A stretch of 64,000 nt of DNA, taken from Limnohabitans sp. 2KL-1 (lineage in GTDB: Bacteria > Pseudomonadota > Gammaproteobacteria > Burkholderiales > Burkholderiaceae_C). The stretch spans positions 1 to 64,000 of the forward strand of contig NZ_NESL01000001.1 of assembly GCF_003063435.1 (NCBI RefSeq). The letters are read 5' to 3'. Positions 42,143 to 51,473 of this stretch are shown piece by piece. Both the position numbers and the translations under genes were made by a program. The notes under the pieces were generated by a model. That model was not told where the DNA came from. It saw only the letters and a program-made list of their open reading frames with translations, and did no database searches. How positions within the stretch are numbered: the first letter of the stretch is position 1; each line of letters starts with the position of its first letter.

Positions 42143-42574
42143 TCAAAAAACATTCACCATCATGATTTTGAGGGCGCGGTGTGAACAGGATTTATCGACA
42201 CAAACGCTGCTGAACCAGACATCACCAACGCTGTACATGGCACCTTGTTGAGTTTCCAAAACGGTATTGAGATTTTGTTTTTCCACCGCTGTTCTCACTT
42301 GAGGCGTAAAAACTTGGGAAAAATAACGATAAAAATGAGACCGCGTCATCCGTATTGAACGGCCACTGGATAAATTGACTTGTAACGGAAATGAGGTTAG
42401 CGAGGACAGCTGACCCACATCATTGGCTCTGACGGCCATTTGCACTTCTTGCGCGAAAGTCAAGGTGTGATGCGGACTCCATCCAACCCATGGGACTGAG
42501 TCAGCCCAAGATGGGGCCACAAAAATCAGGAAATAACCAAAAATCCATGGGCGTATGTTTTTCACGTTGGCCAT
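42143..42574 (-). CDS. Exported protein of unknown function
   Basis: 143 residues from ATG 42574, with a signal peptide at about 1-24 (WIFGYFLIFVAPSWADS). The mature part contains FAQEVQMAVRANDVGQLSSL and a C-terminal beta region with two Cys (SVCVDKSC) probably forming a disulfide. It vaguely recalls NTF2-like folds, but I cannot assign a family. It is the same strand as mnmG, 171 bases upstream of it; the upstream gap 42575-42761 is very AT-rich and holds only a likely promoter. Confidence 0.65.
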   Translation of the reverse strand: MANVKNIRPWIFGYFLIFVAPSWADSVPWVGWSPHHTLTFAQEVQMAVRANDVGQLSSLTSFPLQVNLSSGRSIRMTRSHFYRYFSQVFTPQVRTAVEKQNLNTVLETQQGAMYSVGDVWFSSVCVDKSCSHRALKIMMVNVF

Positions 42575-42761
42575 CACAGCGTGAACAGGCTTGGGCCACA
42601 TAGGTCGTCTCAAAACAAGGTCTTCGACTCACCTCCCAACCCCCATGGTTCGAATGCGCAAAAGACAGCGGCGAAGATACCACTTATTTATTTTCAATCA
42701 TTATTTATTACAAAATTTAACTATTTTATTATTTATCAAAGCATGAATACATTTGACCTGC

Positions 42762-43229
42762 TTAATTCGACAACGGCAATGGGCCAACAGCTTTCACCTC
42801 CCCCAACGAAAAACTGGTGTGCAGGTCTTTCACATTGGGCAGGTTGATCAGCACATCACGCGCAAACTGACTGAATGTGTTCAGGTCCTTGCTGACCACC
42901 TGCAGTTCAAAGGTCCCCGTGCCGCTGATGTAATGACAAGAAATAACCTCTGGGATCTTGAGGATCTCCTGTTCAAGCTGCCTGGTCACATCGCCTCGGT
43001 TGCGCTCGGCGTCCAAACGCACAAATGCGAACACGTCCAAGCCCACTTTATGGCGATCGATTTCGGCACGATAGCCTTTGATCACCCCTGACTCTTCCAA
43101 GGCACGAACCCGCCGCCAACAGGGTGCGGCAGACAAACCCACACGCTGTGCCAACTCGGCGTTGGTCAATCGGCCATCTTTTTGCAGTTCATTCAATATG
43201 GCCCAGTCAAATTTATCCAGTGTTTCCAA
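42762..43229 (-). CDS. Lrp/AsnC family transcriptional regulator
   Basis: 155 residues. N-terminal helix-turn-helix DWAILNELQKDGRLTNAELA, LSAAPCWRRVRALEESGVI; C-terminal RAM ligand domain with VISCHYISGTGTFELQVVSK. It is a DNA-bending, amino-acid-responsive regulator. It is divergent from the indolepyruvate oxidoreductase gene with 121 bases between starts, the classic arrangement for an Lrp protein controlling an adjacent amino-acid catabolic gene. Confidence 0.9.
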   Translation of the reverse strand: METLDKFDWAILNELQKDGRLTNAELAQRVGLSAAPCWRRVRALEESGVIKGYRAEIDRHKVGLDVFAFVRLDAERNRGDVTRQLEQEILKIPEVISCHYISGTGTFELQVVSKDLNTFSQFARDVLINLPNVKDLHTSFSLGEVKAVGPLPLSN

Positions 43230-43350
43230 AATAACCCTCTTTCAGCAAGATTCTTTCAAATCATAGGGCAAATCCTGCCACACAAAGCAAGCACCTGTCA
43301 GCTGGGCCGCCCTACACTGTGCTGTCAATTTCAGCTGCAGGACACACACC

Positions 43351-46300
43351 ATGAACGCCCCCTTGCCCGAATCGATTCGCCAAGCTTTAGAAACGGTGAC
43401 CCTCGACGACAAATACAGCCTGGATGTGGGCCGCGCCTTCATGAGCGGTGTGCAAGCCTTGGTGAAGTTGCCCATGCTGCAACGCCAGCGCGATGCTTTG
43501 CAAGGCAAAAACACCGCTGGCTTCGTCAGCGGCTACCGGGGCTCGCCCTTGGGCAGCTACGACCAATCGCTGTGGAAGGCCAAGGACCACCTCAAGGCCC
43601 AGCACATCGTGTTCCAGCCCGGCGTCAACGAAGAGCTGGCCGCCACCGCCTTGTGGGGCACACAGCAACTGGGCTTTGCGCCCCCAGGCACCAACAAATT
43701 TGATGGCGTATTCGGCATCTGGTACGGCAAAGGCCCGGGCGTGGACCGCTGCTCGGACGTCTTCAAACACGCCAACATGGCGGGCACCACACCTTGGGGC
43801 GGCGTGCTGGCGGTAGCGGGTGACGACCATGTGGCCAAAAGCTCCACCGCTGCGCACCAAAGCGACCACATCTTCAAGGCCTGCGGCCTGCCCGTGTTTT
43901 TCCCGACCAGCGTGCAAGACATCCTGGACCAAGGCCTGCACGCCATCGCCTTGAGCCGGTTTGCCGGCATCTGGTCAGGCATGAAGACGATTCAGGAGAT
44001 CGTCGAGTCCAGCGCCACCGCGCACATCGACCCTGAGCGCGTGCAGATCGTGCTGCCCGAATTCGCCATGCCACCCGGCGGCCTGCACATCCGCTGGCCC
44101 GACACCGCGCTGGAGCAAGAAGCGCGTTTGTTCGATTACAAGTGGTACGCGGCTCTCGCCTACATTCGCGCCAACAAGCTCAACCACAACGTGATTGAAG
44201 GTCCCAACGATCGTTTTGGCCTGATCGCCAGCGGCAAGGCCTACAACGACACGCGTCAGGCTCTACTGGATCTGGGTCTGGACGACGCCACCTGCCAGCG
44301 TCTGGGCATACGTCTGCACAAAGTGGGTGTGGTGTGGCCACTCGAAGCGCAAACCACGCGCGAATTTGCCACCGGTCTGCGCGAAATCCTGGTAGTCGAA
44401 GAGAAACGCCAGGTCATTGAATACCAACTCAAAGAAGAGCTGTACAACTGGCGCGACGATGTGCGCCCCAACATCCTGGGCAAGTTTGACGAAGCCGAAG
44501 GCGATGTGTCCGGTGGCGAATGGTCCATCCCCAACCCGACCGAACGTACCTTGCTGCGCGCCAACGCCGACCTGAGCCCGGCGCTGATTGCCCGTGCCAT
44601 TGCCAAACGACTGAAAAAACTCGGCATCGATGCCGACACCACAGCGCGCATCGACACGCACCTGGCCGTACTGGACGCCAAGGAAAAATCGCTGCAAACC
44701 CTGACCCTGGGCGCAGCGGCCGAGCGCCAGCCCTGGTTCTGCTCGGGCTGCCCGCACAACACCTCCACCAAGGTACCCGAAGGCTCACGCGCCATGGCGG
44801 GCATTGGCTGCCACTTCATGAGCATCTGGATGGACCGCAGCACGGTGGGCTTCACCCAAATGGGCGGCGAAGGGGTGCCATGGACCGGCCAACAACCCTT
44901 CAGCACCGACCAGCACATGTTTGCCAACATCGGTGACGGCACCTATTTCCACAGCGGCATTTTGGCGGTGCGCCAAAGCGTGGCCTCGGGTGTGAACATC
45001 ACCTACAAAATTTTGTACAACGACGCCGTAGCCATGACCGGTGGCCAGCAAGTGGGTGAACGCCCCGAAGGCCACAGCGTGGTGCAAATCGCGATGAGCA
45101 TGAAGGCCGAAGGCGCACAACGCATCGTGGTCGTGACCGACGAGCCTGAAAAGTACAAGGGTGTGGCTTTGGCCGAAGGCGTGCGCGTGTTCCACCGCGA
45201 CGAGCTCGACCGCATCCAGCGCGAAATGCGCGAGATCAAAGGCACGACCGTCATCATTTACGACCAGACCTGCGCCACCGAAAAGCGCCGCCGCCGCAAG
45301 CGCGGCACCATGGTCGACCCTGCGGTGCGCGTGATGATCAACGAAGAAGTCTGTGAAGGCTGTGGAGACTGCGGCGTGCAATCGAACTGCCTGTCGGTCG
45401 AGCCCCTGGAGACCGAACTCGGCCGCAAACGCACCATCAACCAAAGCACTTGCAACAAGGACACCAGCTGCCTCAAAGGCTTTTGCCCCAGCTTTGTCAC
45501 GGTGGAAGGCGGCACCTTCAAGAAAAAATCTTCGTCCGTCACCACGGCACTCAACCCGACCAGCTTAGGCGCTTTGCCTGAACCCACATTGCCCACCATT
45601 TCAGAGCCTTGGGGCATGGTGGTCGCAGGCGTCGGCGGCACAGGTGTGATCACCATCGGCCAGCTGCTGGGCATAGCTGCGCACATGGAAGGCAAAGGCA
45701 TCGTCACGCAGGACTCCGCAGGTCTGGCCCAAAAAGGCGGCGCCACCTGGAGCCATGTTCTGGTGGCCAACACCCAAGACGAAATCTGCACCACCCGCGT
45801 GAGCATGGCTGCAGCCGACCTGATCATCGGCTGCGACCCCATCGTCAGTGCCTCCAAGGAAACCACTTTGCGCATGCGTGCAGGCCGCACCCATGTGGCC
45901 CTGAACAGCAACAGCACGCCCACGGCAGCGTTTGTGAAAAACGGCAACTGGCAAAACCCGGCCGAACAATGCGTGGCCGACATCACGGCGCAAGTGGGTG
46001 TGCAAGGTGTTGGCGTATTTGATGCCGACACACTGGCCAAGCAACTCATGGGCGACACGATCTACGTCAACCCCATGATCCTGGGTTACGCCTGGCAAAA
46101 AGGTTGGGTGCCTTTGCACCGCGAATCGCTGGTGCGAGCCATCGAACTCAACGACGTGCAGGTCAAAAACAACCTGGCCGCGTTTGAATGGGGTCGGCAT
46201 GCCGCGCAGCACCTGGATGTGCTGATGCAGCAGATCCAGCCCACACAGGTGATCCAGTTCAAAAAACGCGAGACATTGGAAGACCTGGTCGCCAACCGAA

Positions 46301-46893
46301 TGGCGCGTTTGACCGATTACCAAAACGCGGCTTATGCCGTACGTTACCAAGACACCATCCAACGAGTTCAACAGGCTGAAGCACCTTTGGGCAAAACCAC
46401 GCTCAGCGAAACCGTGGCGCGTCATTTGTACAAATTGATGGCCTACAAGGATGAATACGAAGTGGCTCGCCTGCACACGCAGTCAACATTTTTGGACCGC
46501 ATTGCCAACAGCTTTGAAGGCGACTACAAGGTGCATTACCACCTGGCCCCTCCCCTTCTGGCCAAGCACAATGACAAAGGCGAATTGGTCAAGCAAAAGT
46601 ACGGACCTGTCATGTTGACGGCATTCAAGTTGCTGGCGAAACTCAAAGGTTTGCGCGGCACCGCATTCGATGTGTTTGGCCACAGTGAAGAACGCCAAAC
46701 CGAACGTGCCTTGGTCGGTGAATACCTGCAACACATCGATGACCTGTTGCTGAATCTCAATGCCAGCACGCATGCACATGCGGTGGAAGTGGCCAAAGTG
46801 CCTGAAACCATCAAAGGGTTTGGTCACGTCAAGGAACGCAACATTCGGGCAGCGCGATCAATGTGGGCGTCATTGCGCACGCGCACGTCATGA
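43351..46893 (+). CDS. Indolepyruvate:ferredoxin oxidoreductase, fused single-chain type
   Basis: 1180 residues. The N-terminal TPP pyrimidine-binding part is at about 30-400, the TPP/Mg region has WFCSGCPHNTSTKVPEGS and NIGDGTYFHSGI, a 4Fe-4S motif is in CEGCGDCGVQSNCLS, and the C-terminal gamma-like domain begins GVGGTGVITIGQLLGIAAHM. This fused order is typical of proteobacterial enzymes that oxidise branched or aromatic 2-oxoacids to acyl-CoA. Divergent Lrp upstream suggests amino-acid-dependent control. It is the only plus-strand gene between 28 kb and 51 kb, against the surrounding orientation. Confidence 0.92.
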   Translation: MNAPLPESIRQALETVTLDDKYSLDVGRAFMSGVQALVKLPMLQRQRDALQGKNTAGFVSGYRGSPLGSYDQSLWKAKDHLKAQHIVFQPGVNEELAATALWGTQQLGFAPPGTNKFDGVFGIWYGKGPGVDRCSDVFKHANMAGTTPWGGVLAVAGDDHVAKSSTAAHQSDHIFKACGLPVFFPTSVQDILDQGLHAIALSRFAGIWSGMKTIQEIVESSATAHIDPERVQIVLPEFAMPPGGLHIRWPDTALEQEARLFDYKWYAALAYIRANKLNHNVIEGPNDRFGLIASGKAYNDTRQALLDLGLDDATCQRLGIRLHKVGVVWPLEAQTTREFATGLREILVVEEKRQVIEYQLKEELYNWRDDVRPNILGKFDEAEGDVSGGEWSIPNPTERTLLRANADLSPALIARAIAKRLKKLGIDADTTARIDTHLAVLDAKEKSLQTLTLGAAAERQPWFCSGCPHNTSTKVPEGSRAMAGIGCHFMSIWMDRSTVGFTQMGGEGVPWTGQQPFSTDQHMFANIGDGTYFHSGILAVRQSVASGVNITYKILYNDAVAMTGGQQVGERPEGHSVVQIAMSMKAEGAQRIVVVTDEPEKYKGVALAEGVRVFHRDELDRIQREMREIKGTTVIIYDQTCATEKRRRRKRGTMVDPAVRVMINEEVCEGCGDCGVQSNCLSVEPLETELGRKRTINQSTCNKDTSCLKGFCPSFVTVEGGTFKKKSSSVTTALNPTSLGALPEPTLPTISEPWGMVVAGVGGTGVITIGQLLGIAAHMEGKGIVTQDSAGLAQKGGATWSHVLVANTQDEICTTRVSMAAADLIIGCDPIVSASKETTLRMRAGRTHVALNSNSTPTAAFVKNGNWQNPAEQCVADITAQVGVQGVGVFDADTLAKQLMGDTIYVNPMILGYAWQKGWVPLHRESLVRAIELNDVQVKNNLAAFEWGRHAAQHLDVLMQQIQPTQVIQFKKRETLEDLVANRMARLTDYQNAAYAVRYQDTIQRVQQAEAPLGKTTLSETVARHLYKLMAYKDEYEVARLHTQSTFLDRIANSFEGDYKVHYHLAPPLLAKHNDKGELVKQKYGPVMLTAFKLLAKLKGLRGTAFDVFGHSEERQTERALVGEYLQHIDDLLLNLNASTHAHAVEVAKVPETIKGFGHVKERNIRAARSMWASLRTRTS

Positions 46894-46895
46894 TG

Positions 46896-46929
46896 CTAAA
46901 AAGCCATCACCCCTTGCATGGGTGATGGC
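46896..46929 (-). terminator. minCDE operon terminator
   Basis: Perfect stem GCCATCACCC/GGGTGATGGC (46903-46929) followed on the minus strand by TTTTT, 48 bases past the minE stop. On the plus strand it lacks a T-tract. Confidence 0.75.
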
Positions 46930-46976
46930 GCATCCTGGATTGGCGTGTCAACTCGAAAAAATATACAGACTTTTGC

Positions 46977-47237
46977 TCAACGCGAGTCAGGCAACTCGAT
47001 TTTGACTTCAAGCACTTCCAGATTGTCTTGACGTTCCAAATTGACCTTGATGTCTTCGACATTGATCTTGATGTACTTGCTGATCACTGCCACCAATTCA
47101 CGTTGCAAATCAGGCAAGTAATCGGGCTCCGCAGCGTTGCGACCACTGCGTTCATGCGCCAGGATGATTTGCAACCTCTCTTTGGCAACACTGGCCGTCT
47201 GCTTCTTTTCACCCAGCAGGAAGGAAAGAAAGGACAT
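46977..47237 (-). CDS. minE: Cell division topological specificity factor MinE
   Basis: 86 residues, usual length. N-terminal membrane/MinD-binding region [20 protein letters not shown] with [12 protein letters not shown]; the C-terminal topological domain ends [16 protein letters not shown]. It stimulates MinD ATPase and drives pole-to-pole oscillation. Last gene of minC-minD-minE, three bases after minD. Confidence 0.95.
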   Translation of the reverse strand: MSFLSFLLGEKKQTASVAKERLQIILAHERSGRNAAEPDYLPDLQRELVAVISKYIKINVEDIKVNLERQDNLEVLEVKIELPDSR

Positions 47238-47240
47238 GGT

Positions 47241-48056
47241 TTATTTGCCTCCAAACAGACGTTTGAAAAATCCTGCCTTTTCCGCATCAATGAAACGCAT
47301 GGGTTTTTCCTCACCCAAAAAACGATCAATCACGTCTTTGTAAGCTTCGGAGACATCCGTGTTGGCCATGTGGATTGCAGGCGTTCCCTGATTGGACGCT
47401 TGCAATACATTTTCACTTTCAGGAATCACACCCAGCAAAGGGATGCGCAAGATGTCCTGAATGTCTTGCAAAGACAACATTTGTCCTTCTTCGACACGGT
47501 TGGGGTTGTAGCGCGTGATCAGCAAATGCTCCTTGACAGGCTCCAAGCCTTCAATGGCGCGTTGGGTTTTGCTGCTGAGCATGCCCAAAATCCGGTCTGA
47601 ATCGCGCACAGAAGACACTTCGGGATTTGTGACCACCAACGCTTCGTCGGCAAAGTGCATGGCCATCAAGGCCCCGGTTTCAATCCCGGCAGGCGAATCG
47701 CAAACGATGTATTCAAAACCCATGTCGCGCAAATCTTGAAGGACTTTGCCCACACCTTCTTGTGACAAAGCGTCCTTGTCGCGGGTTTGTGAAGCTGCAA
47801 GTACAAACAAGTTTTCGCATTGCTTGTCTTTGATCAATGCCTGATTCAAATTGGCTTCACCTTGAATCACATTGATCAGGTCATACACCACGCGACGCTC
47901 ACACCCCATGATCAAGTCCAGGTTGCGCAGACCCACGTCAAAGTCGATCACAGCGGTCTTGAAGCCTTTGAGGGCCAAACCTGTCGAAAAACTGGCACTG
48001 GTTGTGGTTTTGCCCACACCACCTTTGCCGGAGGTCACAACGACGATTTTTGTCAT
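47241..48056 (-). CDS. minD: Septum site-determining ATPase MinD
   Basis: 271 residues from ATG 48056 (frame open to 48098, overlapping minC). Deviant Walker A VVVTSGKGGVGKTTTSASFS, VIDFDVGLRNLDLIMGC, and a C-terminal amphipathic helix KAGFFKRLFGGK for membrane binding. It recruits MinC to the membrane and is displaced by MinE. Confidence 0.96.
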   Translation of the reverse strand: MTKIVVVTSGKGGVGKTTTSASFSTGLALKGFKTAVIDFDVGLRNLDLIMGCERRVVYDLINVIQGEANLNQALIKDKQCENLFVLAASQTRDKDALSQEGVGKVLQDLRDMGFEYIVCDSPAGIETGALMAMHFADEALVVTNPEVSSVRDSDRILGMLSSKTQRAIEGLEPVKEHLLITRYNPNRVEEGQMLSLQDIQDILRIPLLGVIPESENVLQASNQGTPAIHMANTDVSEAYKDVIDRFLGEEKPMRFIDAEKAGFFKRLFGGK

Positions 48057-48094
48057 GGGATCACTTTCTGAGACAAAAAGAAAAAAATTAAAAA

Positions 48095-48859
48095 TCAATG
48101 TTTGAAAGGTGTGATCAGCAATTTATCCCCTTCCGGACCCGATTGCAGACTTACCTGAGCAGGTTTACCCAAAACATTCTGAGGCAATGCGTTTTCGCTC
48201 GTTCGATAGACACCCGCAATCGAAATCAGCTCTGGCTCCATCACCTGGGCAAAGATGTGAGCTTGTGTATTTCCTCTGGCACCTGCGATGGCTTTGCCAC
48301 GCAAAGTGCCATAAACATGGATATGGCCGTCGGCAATGACTTCAGCGCCTGCGTTAACCACCGTCATGACGATCAGGTCACGGCCCTTGGCGTAAACCTG
48401 TTGCCCGGATCGAAGCGGTTTGTCGATGACCAAAGCGCCAAGGGGCAACTGTGCAACAGGCGGCACATTTTCGGGTGCTTGTGTTGCGCTGACAGGTTCA
48501 GCAACAGGCATGGAACGCCGTATGCGCGCATCTGAGGCATCTACCAGCCCCAACCCCTTGGCAAGACTCAAAAGCTCAGCCTGAGCCCCTTTGATGGCCA
48601 GTGGCACCAGTTGGTATTCACGCAAGACTGCCATCAGACCTGAAAGGTCAATGGTTTCATCGGTGCTCAAAGAAAGCCCACTGACATCAATCACCAAGGG
48701 ATCTTGGTCAAAAAAGTCAGGGCTTTCTGACATTTGGTGTTTTAAGGCTCGTGAAACGGCCTGGACGTCAGTGGTTTTAAGAAGCAAAGCCACCAAAGAC
48801 AAATCAGCACTTTTGATGTCGTAACAGGGTGATAAAGGGTCTTCTGAAACGATCGCCAT
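48095..48859 (-). CDS. minC: Septum site-determining protein MinC
   Basis: 254 residues from ATG 48859. The N-terminal FtsZ-inhibiting domain covers about 10-110 (FDQDPLVIDVSGLS), then a Pro-rich linker and the C-terminal beta-helix with SGQQVYAKGRDLIVMTVVNA, GAEVIADGHIHVYGTLRGKA and MEPELISIAGVY. It blocks FtsZ ring formation near the poles. First gene of the min operon; its promoter must lie in or beside the oriC-like module just upstream. Confidence 0.94.
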   Translation of the reverse strand: MAIVSEDPLSPCYDIKSADLSLVALLLKTTDVQAVSRALKHQMSESPDFFDQDPLVIDVSGLSLSTDETIDLSGLMAVLREYQLVPLAIKGAQAELLSLAKGLGLVDASDARIRRSMPVAEPVSATQAPENVPPVAQLPLGALVIDKPLRSGQQVYAKGRDLIVMTVVNAGAEVIADGHIHVYGTLRGKAIAGARGNTQAHIFAQVMEPELISIAGVYRTSENALPQNVLGKPAQVSLQSGPEGDKLLITPFKH

Positions 48860-48919
48860 GGTGTCGTTGGGGTAGGAAAGGGGCAAATCTTACCAGCGCA
48901 CTTGTTTTTTGTTATCTCT

Positions 48920-49125
48920 CTATAGATTTATATCTTTAATTAGTCGTAGTAGTAAGGCAGGCGCTTGCATGTGGACAAGCTTCATTTTTTGTTCTTTGAC
49001 AAGGACTTAGCGTGGTTTCATGCATGTGCGTGACCTTGCTTTTCTGGTGTCCGCCGTTCATGAACAACTTTGGCGAACAAGATCAACCTGTGGATAACCA
49101 TGCTGTTGCGCAATTTTTATCCACA
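48920..49125 (-). other. oriC-like module A (inverted partner of 54405-54620)
   Basis: Read on the minus strand: DnaA box at 49125-49117 (TGTGGATAA), box at 49097-49089 (TTATCCACA), conserved AAGTTGTTCATG at 49070-49059, GTCACGCAC at 49034-49026, CTAAGTCCTTGTCA at 49010-48997, box TTGTCCACA at 48978-48970, a 13-base GC-rich spacer, then CTTACTACTACGACTAATT (DnaA-trio-like) running into AAAGATATAAAT, an AT-rich unwinding region. A DnaA box, GC spacer and trios are the basal unwinding system of bacterial origins. It fills the gap between minC and the DUF2788 gene. Confidence 0.8.
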
Positions 49126-49132
49126 GCTTTGT

Positions 49133-49345
49133 TCAGCCCCCGATGACCCATTGAATGATGCCTTTGGCGACAAAGCCCAGCATGCCAAAAGCCAAGCCCA
49201 AAAAGATCACAAAAGTGCCAAATTTTCCGGCTTTGGATTCCCAGGCCAGTTGACCAATGATGAAAAGCATGTAGAGCATGAAAGCCCCAACACCGATGGT
49301 CAGGCCAAACCACGCAAATTGTTCTTCGCTGAATCCGAACATCAC
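49133..49345 (-). CDS. DUF2788 family small membrane protein
   Basis: 70 residues with two transmembrane helices (FAWFGLTIGVGAFMLYMLFI and FVIFLGLAFGMLGFVAKGII), the size and pattern of DUF2788. The function is unknown; it is probably an inner-membrane protein. Its start overlaps the stop of the DUF2189 gene by four bases, so the two form an operon. Its 3' end abuts oriC-like module A. Confidence 0.8.
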   Translation of the reverse strand: MMFGFSEEQFAWFGLTIGVGAFMLYMLFIIGQLAWESKAGKFGTFVIFLGLAFGMLGFVAKGIIQWVIGG

Positions 49346-50196
49346 AGTTCACCTTGCCCAGTGATGCGTTCTGGCAGATTCGACACATCCACCAGATGTC
49401 GGTAGGCGTGCCAACTGCCATGGCCCAGCATGGGCACCACGAGAATCAGGCCCAGAAACAAGGAAAAAATACCCAGCAAGCTGAACCCCAAAATCAGAAA
49501 GGCCCACAAAGTCATTTGAAACGGGTGGGTGAAGACAGCCTTCCAACTCGTCAGCACCGCTTGCAGGACCGTGACACGCCGATCCAGCAGCAAAGGCATC
49601 GAAATCACACTGGATGCAAACACGGGCACAGCCATCATGCCGCCCAGCCCGACCCACAGTTCAAACAAATGGCCTTCCTTGGCCAGCACCACATGGCGGA
49701 TGAAATCCATCGGGGTATGAATGGGCGCTGGTGCCAACAAGGTGATCAAAGCCGATGAGGTGATCACCCAGCCCGTTGCAGCCAAGCCCAGCAACAAGCC
49801 AAAACGGATCAAACTCCAGTAACTGTCTGGCTGATGCCGCAGACGCAATTGCCACTGTGTCCACGTATTGACCAGCAGCTCAAAATCAACCGTTTCCCCT
49901 TTTTCCATGGCGCGACTCATGGCGTACAAACTGGTTGCCAGTACCGGCGCAACCACCATGAAGCCCGACAAGGAGCCGACCAGCAACCAAAATTGATCAT
50001 GGGCCAGCAGTGTGATGAATCCACCCAATATGGCCAAAATCAAACCATGCATCAGGCTCAACAAGGGGGCGCGTGCCAGGTCCTTGAAACCCAAAGCGAG
50101 CCACTGCATGGGTTGATCCTTCAGCAGAGGAAGGATGGGAGGCAACAAACCTTGTGTGTGTGTTGGAGGTGTTGGGGTGGGAGTTTTATCAAGCAT
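49342..50196 (-). CDS. DUF2189 family integral membrane protein
   Basis: 284 residues with about six transmembrane helices. Diagnostic stretches are MQWLALGFKDLARAPLLSLM, VVAPVLATSLYAMSRAMEKG and the terminal VVPMLGHGSWHAYRHLVD, as in DUF2189 proteins, which often accompany cytochrome oxidase or envelope genes. No function is known. Upstream of, and overlapping with, the DUF2788 gene. Confidence 0.83.
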   Translation of the reverse strand: MLDKTPTPTPPTHTQGLLPPILPLLKDQPMQWLALGFKDLARAPLLSLMHGLILAILGGFITLLAHDQFWLLVGSLSGFMVVAPVLATSLYAMSRAMEKGETVDFELLVNTWTQWQLRLRHQPDSYWSLIRFGLLLGLAATGWVITSSALITLLAPAPIHTPMDFIRHVVLAKEGHLFELWVGLGGMMAVPVFASSVISMPLLLDRRVTVLQAVLTSWKAVFTHPFQMTLWAFLILGFSLLGIFSLFLGLILVVPMLGHGSWHAYRHLVDVSNLPERITGQGEL

Positions 50197-50249
50197 GTGA
50201 ACAGCTTACCCACCTGTGGCTTGCACAGACTTGACATGAGTCAAAACAA

Positions 50250-50285
50250 AAAAGAAACAAAAAGGCCACTGCGAGCAGTGGCCTT
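50250..50285 (-). terminator. Terminator of the Spy-like gene
   Basis: Perfect stem AAGGCCACTGC/GCAGTGGCCTT (50262-50285) followed on the minus strand by TTTGTTTCTTTTTTG, 42 bases past the stop at 50327. Confidence 0.8.
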
Positions 50286-50326
50286 GCGGGTGAAGCTGAC
50301 AATCAATCAATGCAAGTCATTGACCA

Positions 50327-50818
50327 TCAATGGTGGCCGTGATGACCTTGGTGCTTGCCCTCATGGCCCATTTGATTGTGCATGGCTCGGGCTGTTTCAC
50401 TGTCAAACAGTTTCTTTTGTTCAGCGTTGAGTGTTCCATAGAAAGTTTTTGTCGCATCAGCGTGTTTTTGCATTTCAGCATCACGTTGGGCTTTGTGTGC
50501 CTGCATCTGGTCGATGCGCTCGGGCGTGGTCAATTTTTGCAGGCTTGCCCGATCCGGGCGCGCCATGGATTTGCCCGGCTTTTGCATGCTTTGCTCAAAA
50601 GTGGTCCAGGCCGCTTCCTGAGTGGCTTCGAGTTTCAATTTGGCTTTGAGTTCGCTCAAGTGTTTGCCATGGCGCTCATTCATGCGTGCATGCATTTTGT
50701 CCATGCGTTCCATACGGGAAGCGTCGGTTTTACTTTCAGGTGCGGTTTGAGCCAAAGCCAAGCCAGAAAGACTTGTGATCAAAGCAACGGTCACAAAACG
50801 GGTGAGAATCGATTTCAT
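50327..50818 (-). CDS. Spy/CpxP-like periplasmic protein with His-rich tail
   Basis: 163 residues from ATG 50818. Signal peptide at about 1-24 (ALITSLSGLALAQ), then a charged all-helical body with LSELKAKLKLEATQEAAWTT and the LTTPERIDQM and TLNAEQKKLFD LTxxQ-like motifs of Spy/CpxP chaperones. The end (MGHEGKHQGHHGHH) is a histidine cluster able to bind copper or zinc. Together with copZ and copA nearby, an envelope metal-stress chaperone is the best guess. It is monocistronic, with its own terminator. Confidence 0.8.
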   Translation of the reverse strand: MKSILTRFVTVALITSLSGLALAQTAPESKTDASRMERMDKMHARMNERHGKHLSELKAKLKLEATQEAAWTTFEQSMQKPGKSMARPDRASLQKLTTPERIDQMQAHKAQRDAEMQKHADATKTFYGTLNAEQKKLFDSETARAMHNQMGHEGKHQGHHGHH

Positions 50819-50990
50819 GGGGAACATCCTTTTGGTGAGTGAGAACTGTCAGTTTGGATGATCCATGTGTACGGGTTGTGGCCCTTTCACACTGATTTGT
50901 AAAGACAGATGAAGGACTTGGAATTTTGATTCGACCCAAGCACACAGCAACGCCACTTGGCAAGCTTTTAAAAGAAGCCAATGTGATGCA

Positions 50991-51185
50991 TCAAATGTTT
51001 TTGTTTTTGCAGGTGTTGATGCCCAGCAAGGTGTAAGGCGGGCACCAACCCAACAGGCCTGTGGCCAAAGGCACCAGACCCAACCAACCCCAAATGCCGA
51101 CAGTGCCTGTGGCTGCCAGCGCCACCAGAATCACGCCCAGCGTGATGCGTAACAAACGGTCAATACCGCCAACATTGGTTTTCAT
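50991..51185 (-). CDS. DUF2892 (YgaP-type) small membrane protein
   Basis: 64 residues from ATG 51185 behind GGAGCT. MKTNVGGIDRLLRITLGVIL opens the first of two helices; WCPPYTLLGINTCK closes the protein, the usual DUF2892 signature with paired Cys. These proteins accompany rhodanese and metal-handling genes. 28 bases downstream of copZ, so probably one transcript. Confidence 0.82.
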   Translation of the reverse strand: MKTNVGGIDRLLRITLGVILVALAATGTVGIWGWLGLVPLATGLLGWCPPYTLLGINTCKNKNI

Positions 51186-51213
51186 GAGAGCTCCTTGTTG
51201 CTGTTGAAAAAAA

Positions 51214-51411
51214 TCAGTCTGCCACACGATAGCCTTCATCGGCAATGGCTTGCTTCAAGGCGTCTCGGGGTTGTTGAGAATCGACTTCAACTTTGTTGGC
51301 AGTGCGGTCAATGGCAATCTTGGCTTGCGGATCGAGGGCCAACAAAGCTTTGGTCACTGTTTTTTCGCAGTGACCGCAAGTCATGCCTTCCACATTGAAT
51401 ATCTGGTTCAT
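51214..51411 (-). CDS. copZ: Copper chaperone CopZ-like heavy-metal-associated protein
   Basis: 65 residues, a single HMA domain with the metal-binding FNVEGMTCGHCEKTVTKALL motif (CxxC) and the closing ALKQAIADEGYRV. It delivers Cu(I) to CopA. Divergent from copA with 62 bases between the start codons; I looked for a CueR palindrome there and did not find a convincing one. Confidence 0.88.
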   Translation of the reverse strand: MNQIFNVEGMTCGHCEKTVTKALLALDPQAKIAIDRTANKVEVDSQQPRDALKQAIADEGYRVAD

Positions 51412-51473
51412 GATGCATCCTCAGGGCTTGTACAAACTTTGACGCTAGCATATTCCCATCAACAGGTTTCGAC

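Noticed and set aside
46903-46929. Hairpin as terminator of the indolepyruvate oxidoreductase gene
   Set aside because: No T-tract follows on the plus strand; the T-tract is on the minus side, fitting the min operon. A bidirectional role is possible but unsupported.
51412-51473. CueR or CsoR operator between copZ and copA
   Set aside because: No palindrome resembling the CueR consensus was found in the 62 bases.
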